Below are positions 34,823 through 40,555 of a stretch of DNA of 40,555 nucleotides, one piece after another (the first letter of the stretch is position 1; the number at the start of each line of letters is the position of its first letter). The DNA lies in contig NZ_SKBP01000016.1 of the NCBI RefSeq assembly GCF_004634195.1, positions 1 through 40,555 on the forward strand, written 5' to 3'. A model generated the notes under the pieces. It did not search any database. It saw only the letters and a list, made by a program, of their open reading frames with translations, and was not told the DNA's origin. Source of the stretch: Flavobacterium salilacus subsp. salilacus (GTDB lineage: Bacteria > Bacteroidota > Bacteroidia > Flavobacteriales > Flavobacteriaceae). A program made the translations under genes and the position numbers.

Positions 34823-37800
34823 ATGAAAAAAATTACCTTAATGTTTTTCATACTATTATCATCGCTGTGTGGCTATGCACAGGGACTTCCTTTGGAAGGA
34901 TTTGACACTCCGGGTGTGTTTCCTCCAACAGGATGGGAAGTACATGATAATGGTATTGGGCCTGCCGCCTTTTGGGTGCAGGCTACAGGAACCGGGCCTC
35001 AACCGTATTACAGTGAGCCTCACGCCGCTTACCTTAACAGGGAAAACGTGGCAACGGGTATTCCTGAAGACTGGTTGGTAACCCCGGCCTTTGAAGTTCC
35101 AGATAACCCACAGCTTCGCTTTTGGTCGAGGTTAACTCTTGGTGGAGATGACGGATCTATTTACCGTATAATGATAACAACAAACGTTACAGATGCGTTT
35201 GATGCTACCAATTATACCAACATTCAGGAGTGGACGGAACTTGAAATCAATCCGTCACAAACGGTTTACACGGAAAAAGTAGTAACCATTCCTGATACCT
35301 ATATAGGTCAGGATGTAAAAATTGCTTTTGTAATGGCTGCCGATAATGGCGACCGTTGGCTTGTTGATGATGTACAGGTAGTAGAACAATGTCTTGACCC
35401 TACTGACCTTAGTGCATTTGCCGGTCTTGACTCTGCAGACCTTGACTGGACTAACACAAGTGGTGCAACCTCTTGGGAGGTAATAGTACTTCCTGCAGCA
35501 GGTATTCCAAACGTTGACGGTGTAATTTATAATGGTGAGCCACCATATACGGCTACACAAACTGTAGATGGCATACCACTTACAGAAAATACCGATTATA
35601 AATTTTACGTTCGTGCACTTTGTGCCGATGGAGGAACCAGCGAATTAGTTGGGCCTTTCTTGTTTAGTACGGTAGCCTTAGGAGAAACCTGTGGTGCTCC
35701 GATAGAAATTACGGCATTACCTTACTCTACAACAGATAATACATCCGGTTATGGCGATGATTACAGCGGAAGCCCCGGAGCATCTGGTTGTGGTGTTACA
35801 TTTGGATACCTTGATGGTGACGATGTAGTATATTCATACACTGCTGCTGCCGATGGTGTTATTAGTATTGACATGACCGAGAACGGCGCATACTCCGGTA
35901 TGTTTGTTTATGATGACTGTGCTGATATCGGCGTAAGCTGTGTTGCCGGTGGCGTTGGCGGTTTTGCAGGAGATGATGTTTCTATACCGGACTTTGCTGT
36001 TACAGCAGGTACAACTTATTATATAGTTATTTCTACGTGGGCTTCGCCACAAACTACACCCTATACTTTAACAATACAACAAGTTAACTGTGCACCCCCT
36101 GTTGGGTTGCCTACTACAGGTATAGGTCAAACTTCGGCGCAGTTATCTTGGACAAACCCAAGTGGTGCTGCATCGTGGGAAGTTGTTGTTCAGGCTCCGG
36201 GCTCAGGTATCCCTGCCGGTGCTGGTGAAACTGCAGGTACAAATACAAACTATTTAGCAGATGATCTTACTGCTGCTACTCCATATGAGTACTATGTAAG
36301 AGCCGATTGTGGCGATGGTACTTTTAGTGCGTGGGCAGGTCCATACCCATTCAATACTACAATATGTGAAGTGGAAGACCAATGTACCTACAGTTTTATA
36401 ATGACAGATTCTTTTGGTGATGGCTGGAATGGTAATACTATGGCGGTATCGCAAAATGGTATTACCGTTGCTACATTAGGACCAACATTTACCACAGGTA
36501 TAGGTCCTGTTACGGTAACTGTACAAATGTGTGACGACCTGCCATTCCAACTATATTGGAATGCAGGAGGTAGCTTTGCGGGTGAAGTAGGTGTTTCTGT
36601 ACAAAACTCGTTTGGACAAACACTATATACAAAAGCACCCGGTGTAGGTACGCAAAACAGCTTACTATATACAGGCGATATTGATTGTGATAATCCTGCT
36701 TGTTTGCCTCCTGAAGGCTTAACTGCGACTAACATGACTACTACAACCGCAGAACTTGGTTGGGCTGGTCCTGCTACAGGAGAGTGGGAATACTATGTTG
36801 TAGAAGACGGAGAGCCTGCACCAACCGATACTACAGTGGGTGAAGCAACGACTACAAACCCAACTACGGCTACAGGTTTAACTATAGCTACTAACTATCA
36901 ATATTATGTTAGATTAATATGTTCTGATACTGAATCGAGTGTATGGGCTGGTCCGTTTGACTTTGCTACTGCTGTTTGTGAGGCTGAAGATCAGTGTGAT
37001 TATACATTTATAATGTCCAGTAACTTCTTTGGTGGCTGGTATGGCGGTACTATGGTAATCAGTCAAAATGGAGCTACTGTTGCAACTATTGGTTCTACAT
37101 TTACTTCCGGACCTACTCAAAGTGTAACAGTACCATTATGTCATGATACTCCTTTTGAAATATTCTGGGAAAATGGAGGTACATTCCCCTATCAAGTAGG
37201 TTTGTCTGTTATCAACTCTTTCGATCAGACTCTTTATAACATGCCTTTTGATACAGAAGTTCCCGGAACTGTATTATATTCCGGAGATGCAGATTGTATA
37301 ACACCTGCGTGTCTTGCACCGGAAAACCTTACGGTAATTAGTACAACCACTACTACTGCCGAATTAAGTTGGGCAGGTCCTGCTACAGGTAACTGGGAGT
37401 ATTATGTAGTTGAAGAAGGCGAACCTGCTCCGACAGATACTACTGTAGGAGAGCTTACAACTACAAATCCTGTTACAGCAACGGGACTAACTGCAGCAAC
37501 AAATTATGAATATTATGTAAGAGTAATTTGTAACGATACACAATCAAGTCCATGGGCAGGTCCTTTTGCCTTCAACACTACTGTTTGTGAGCCAGAAGAA
37601 CAATGTAACTATATATTTGAATTGACTGATACTTTTGGTGATGGTTGGAATGGTAATACTATGACAATATCGCAAGCCGGTGTCGCTGTAGCAACCATAG
37701 GTTCTACATTTACAACCGGTACAGGTCCTGTAACGGTAGAAGTACCTTTATGTCCTGATGAAGAATTTACAGTTTTCTGGAATACAGGCGGAGCTTTTGC

Positions 37801-40555
37801 CGGCGAGGTAGGCTTTACAATATATACACCGTTTGCCGAAGATGTATTTACAAAAGCACCGGGTACAGGTGCTCAAAATACATTATTATACACAGGTACG
37901 GCTAACTGTACCCCACCAGCATGTCCTAAACCACAAGATATTGTAATATCAGATGTAGAACTTACTACTGCTATGATAGAATGGACAGAAATGGGTACAG
38001 CCGACACATGGGAAGTAGCCATTTTACCTGTAGGCTCTCCTGAGCCAACAGAGCCGGGCACTGTTACTACTGAAAATCCTTATTTTGCAGAAGACCTTGA
38101 ACCCGGTACTCCTTATGTAGTTTATATAAGAGCTAACTGCGGTGAAGAAGACGGATACAGTAACTGGTCTGGTCCTATACAGTTTGTAACTGCATTGGCT
38201 AATGACGATTGTGACGGAGCTATTGATGTTCCTGTAAACCCTGCGGCTGAGTGTATTGAGTTCGAATCAGGTACAATTACCGGTGCAACAGGTTCCGGAG
38301 TAACACAAACATGTGTTACATGGACAACAATCAACTTTGATGTATGGTATTCATTCGTTGCAGAGGCAAATACGCATAGCGTATCGATAACAGATGTTAC
38401 CGGAGGAGTATTCCTGCAACAAATAATTTTTGAAGGTGACGATTGTGGTACTCTTACTCAAGTAGCTTGTGGAGGAACCAATCAAACAGTAACAGATCTT
38501 ACTCCGGGTAATACCTATTATGTGATGGTATATACTACCTTCTTTAATAACCCGGCTGCACTAACAAGCTTTAATATTTGCGTAAACACTCCGGAACCAC
38601 CTATTACAGTTAACGATACAGAATATACTGTAGAAGAGTTGGTACAAGATGTACTTATTGGTGTTGATTGTGCTATAGTTTCTAACGTAACATCTGTTTC
38701 AGGATCTGACTTTGGTCAGTCTAACAGTATTGGATATTTTGACCAAAACGGTTCTAACTTCCCGTTCCAAAATGGTATAGTACTGGCTACAAGTGGTATA
38801 ACCGAAGCACCGGGTCCATGGCCGGGTACAGCTACTTTCGATAACACAGGATGGCCTGGAGATGCCGATCTGTCAGCTATTATTGCTGAAGGCGGTAATA
38901 CAGGTAACTTGTGGAATGCAACAGTACTTGAGTTTGACTTTGTACCATTTATAGATGAGATAAGTTTCAACTTCCTGTTCGCTTCAGATGAGTATGGTAC
39001 ATTCCAATGTAACTACTCCGATGCCTTTGCCTTTATACTTACAGGGCCTACCACGGCTGTAGATGGTGATAACCTTGCCGTAATTCCGGGTACAACCATA
39101 CCGGTATCAGTAGTTAACATTAGAGATAACCAGTATAATACAGGTTGTGCTTCTGCTAACGTAGAGTATTTCGGTCAGTTTAACCAGACTAACCCTGCTG
39201 CATCGCAAACAGGTTATAACGGACAAACTATCCCTATGGTTGCCTCTGCAGCAGTAACCCCCGGTGAAACATACCATATTAAATTGGTAATTGCCGATTA
39301 TCTGGATGCCGGTGTAAACTCTGCTGTATTCCTTGACGGAGGTAGTTTTGCTATCGGTGCTCCCGATTTAGGAAGCGATTTAACTATAGAAGGAGGTAAT
39401 GCAGCTTGTGATGGCGAAGAGATTGTACTCGATACAGAAATGGATCCTGACACATATGATTTTACATGGTTCCAGGATGGTATTGAAATGGAAGGAGAAA
39501 CAGAACCGGTTTTAATTGTTACAGAAAACGGAACTTATACAGTAAATGTGCTGTATGAAAATACAGAATGTTCTGTAGAAACTGAGGTAGTTATTGAATA
39601 CTACGACCCTGTAGTAGATATTACAGGTGAGCCTCAAGATCTTACTATATGTGATGCCAGTGGTTTTGGTAACTTCGATCTTTCAGTAAATGATGATCCG
39701 ATTCTTGCCCTGGCTGAAAATCCTGGAGATTATATAATAACATATCATACTACTCAGGAAGATGCAGATAATAACCTGAATCCCGTAGGACCATCGTATG
39801 ACAATGAAGTACAATATGCCCAAACAATTTATGCGAGGATTACTAATAGTGAAACCGATTGTTATGGCGTTAAAGAATTCGAACTTATAATTCAGGATCT
39901 TACACCGGAATTCGAAATTACAGAAGATATGTTCATTTGTGAAGGATCATCAGGTCTGATAGAAATTGTAGCCGGAAATTATGACCCTGCCTTAGTAACC
40001 TACGTTTGGACACAAGATGGCGATGTAATTGATGGAGAAACATCAGATTCTTTAACCGTTACAGAAGCAGGTATATATGAAGTAACCGTAAATAATACAG
40101 GTTGCGAAGCTACGGCAACAGTTAATGTAACAATAGTACCAACACCGGCAGCAGATGTATTAGCTGATGTTGCAGCTTGTGACAGCTATGTTCTTGAACC
40201 GCTTTCACCGGATAATAACTATTATACAGGAACAGGCGGAACAGGTATTATGCTAAGTGCAGGTGAAACTGTAACCAGCACGCAAACTATTTTCATCTAT
40301 GCAGTATCAGAAGAAAATCAGGATTGTACTAACGAAAGCAGCTTCACAGTAACTATAAATGATACCCCTGTGGTAACCACACCGGGTGACCAAGTAGCCT
40401 GCGAAAGCTACGTACTGCCAGCCCTTACCGTAGGTAACTACTACACAGGAGCCGGCGGAACAGGAACCATGCTTAACGAAGGCGAGGCAATCACTACCGA
40501 TCAAACCATCTTCATCTACGCAGCAACAGGCACAACGCCAAACTGCTCTGCCGAA
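34823..40555 (+). CDS. Very large secreted multidomain adhesin-like protein (3' end beyond window)
   Basis: Frame stays open from ATG 34823 to the last base: 1911 codons, no stop. Signal peptide MKKITLMFFILLSSLCGYAQ. Domains by my reading: anchor-J/jelly-roll type (about 22-187: GWEVHDNG, EDWLVTPAF, DRWLVDDVQVV); FN3 (about 190-283); a PPC-like domain (about 290-422); three FN3 + DxFGDGWNGNTM units (423-1033); a fourth FN3 (to about 1125); a second PPC-like domain (about 1130-1255); choice-of-anchor-L domain (about 1262-1520: NGIVLATSG, LFASDEYG); then Ig-like and ACDSYVLxxL..YYTGxGGTG repeats. It should end with a type IX secretion (type B) sorting domain outside the window. Its role is probably surface attachment or gliding; inferred from domain types. 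Confidence 0.88.
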   Translation, partial: MKKITLMFFILLSSLCGYAQGLPLEGFDTPGVFPPTGWEVHDNGIGPAAFWVQATGTGPQPYYSEPHAAYLNRENVATGIPEDWLVTPAFEVPDNPQLRFWSRLTLGGDDGSIYRIMITTNVTDAFDATNYTNIQEWTELEINPSQTVYTEKVVTIPDTYIGQDVKIAFVMAADNGDRWLVDDVQVVEQCLDPTDLSAFAGLDSADLDWTNTSGATSWEVIVLPAAGIPNVDGVIYNGEPPYTATQTVDGIPLTENTDYKFYVRALCADGGTSELVGPFLFSTVALGETCGAPIEITALPYSTTDNTSGYGDDYSGSPGASGCGVTFGYLDGDDVVYSYTAAADGVISIDMTENGAYSGMFVYDDCADIGVSCVAGGVGGFAGDDVSIPDFAVTAGTTYYIVISTWASPQTTPYTLTIQQVNCAPPVGLPTTGIGQTSAQLSWTNPSGAASWEVVVQAPGSGIPAGAGETAGTNTNYLADDLTAATPYEYYVRADCGDGTFSAWAGPYPFNTTICEVEDQCTYSFIMTDSFGDGWNGNTMAVSQNGITVATLGPTFTTGIGPVTVTVQMCDDLPFQLYWNAGGSFAGEVGVSVQNSFGQTLYTKAPGVGTQNSLLYTGDIDCDNPACLPPEGLTATNMTTTTAELGWAGPATGEWEYYVVEDGEPAPTDTTVGEATTTNPTTATGLTIATNYQYYVRLICSDTESSVWAGPFDFATAVCEAEDQCDYTFIMSSNFFGGWYGGTMVISQNGATVATIGSTFTSGPTQSVTVPLCHDTPFEIFWENGGTFPYQVGLSVINSFDQTLYNMPFDTEVPGTVLYSGDADCITPACLAPENLTVISTTTTTAELSWAGPATGNWEYYVVEEGEPAPTDTTVGELTTTNPVTATGLTAATNYEYYVRVICNDTQSSPWAGPFAFNTTVCEPEEQCNYIFELTDTFGDGWNGNTMTISQAGVAVATIGSTFTTGTGPVTVEVPLCPDEEFTVFWNTGGAFAGEVGFTIYTPFAEDVFTKAPGTGAQNTLLYTGTANCTPPACPKPQDIVISDVELTTAMIEWTEMGTADTWEVAILPVGSPEPTEPGTVTTENPYFAEDLEPGTPYVVYIRANCGEEDGYSNWSGPIQFVTALANDDCDGAIDVPVNPAAECIEFESGTITGATGSGVTQTCVTWTTINFDVWYSFVAEANTHSVSITDVTGGVFLQQIIFEGDDCGTLTQVACGGTNQTVTDLTPGNTYYVMVYTTFFNNPAALTSFNICVNTPEPPITVNDTEYTVEELVQDVLIGVDCAIVSNVTSVSGSDFGQSNSIGYFDQNGSNFPFQNGIVLATSGITEAPGPWPGTATFDNTGWPGDADLSAIIAEGGNTGNLWNATVLEFDFVPFIDEISFNFLFASDEYGTFQCNYSDAFAFILTGPTTAVDGDNLAVIPGTTIPVSVVNIRDNQYNTGCASANVEYFGQFNQTNPAASQTGYNGQTIPMVASAAVTPGETYHIKLVIADYLDAGVNSAVFLDGGSFAIGAPDLGSDLTIEGGNAACDGEEIVLDTEMDPDTYDFTWFQDGIEMEGETEPVLIVTENGTYTVNVLYENTECSVETEVVIEYYDPVVDITGEPQDLTICDASGFGNFDLSVNDDPILALAENPGDYIITYHTTQEDADNNLNPVGPSYDNEVQYAQTIYARITNSETDCYGVKEFELIIQDLTPEFEITEDMFICEGSSGLIEIVAGNYDPALVTYVWTQDGDVIDGETSDSLTVTEAGIYEVTVNNTGCEATATVNVTIVPTPAADVLADVAACDSYVLEPLSPDNNYYTGTGGTGIMLSAGETVTSTQTIFIYAVSEENQDCTNESSFTVTINDTPVVTTPGDQVACESYVLPALTVGNYYTGAGGTGTMLNEGEAITTDQTIFIYAATGTTPNCSAE
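36089..37920 (+). repeat. Three tandem coding repeats of about 203 codons
   Basis: Units start near 36089, 36700 and 37310. Anchor cysteine codons at 36365, 36977 and 37586 are 612 and 609 bases apart. Each unit is an FN3 domain plus a module with C-E-x-E-x-QC, a W-containing core (FGDGWNGNTM, FFGGWYGGTM, FGDGWNGNTM), VATIG.TFT.G and a closing LLYTG-type strand. Unit 2 is the most divergent. Confidence 0.85.

Noticed and set aside
36089..37920. CRISPR-like or mobile repeat
   Set aside because: Repeats are in frame, about 203 codons long and diverged; they are protein domain duplications.

Overview
The window is a chromosomal segment from a member of the Flavobacteriaceae, probably Flavobacterium or a close relative. 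The grounds are the MurF-alanine racemase fusion, a zinc-ligand-poor L32, TonB receptor plus lipoprotein pairs, the -7 promoter box TAnnTTTG with an upstream TTG, the lack of strong Shine-Dalgarno sequences, and a very large Cys-rich secreted protein built of FN3, anchor-J and anchor-L domains. Most genes are housekeeping genes with moderate GC. Three genes (21526-22065, 22104-22658, 29761-30567) are clearly AT-richer than their neighbours and look acquired.

Layout. 1-5.9 kb: the end of an unknown gene, riboflavin synthase (minus strand), then pdxA, DUF177, rpmF, fabH, accB and accC on the plus strand (vitamin B6, ribosome and fatty-acid synthesis). 6-12.5 kb: a small secreted protein, a nested inverted-repeat element, an outer-membrane protein, a papain-type peptidase and an S9 peptidase (minus strand), then a translationally coupled DedA protein and FAD oxidoreductase. 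12.4-17.9 kb: an S41 lipoprotein peptidase, the coupled pair mtgA and an LpxR-like lipid A deacylase, and a prolyl oligopeptidase. 18-21.4 kb: a minus-strand cluster of a His/Cys-rich small protein, a TonB receptor and a lipoprotein, probably for metal uptake, starting from a promoter placed almost on the start codon. 21.5-22.7 kb: two AT-rich orphan lipoproteins. 22.7-29.7 kb: asd, mscL, murF-alr, tdk, a conserved hypothetical gene and rsmI.

The most unusual region is 29.7-30.95 kb. An AT-rich gene with a possible HEPN motif ends one base before a sequence that folds as a complete tRNA cloverleaf, except that its anticodon arm has grown to a hairpin of about 17 pairs with no normal anticodon loop. 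Directly after it lie decayed copies of the 3' end of the neighbouring TSUP permease gene and of the 5' end of recJ. These appear in the order in which the intact genes follow at 30.94-33.4 kb. This looks like an accessory cassette (protein plus tRNA-like RNA) that arrived beside, or replaced, a duplicated TSUP gene. A role in tRNA-directed defence or toxin-antitoxin function is inference only.

30.9-34.6 kb: a TSUP permease, recJ, a Cys-rich small protein and lpxH. 34.8 kb to the window end: an open-ended secreted adhesin-like protein (at least 1911 residues) with three tandem repeats of about 203 residues. It has its own well-formed promoter.
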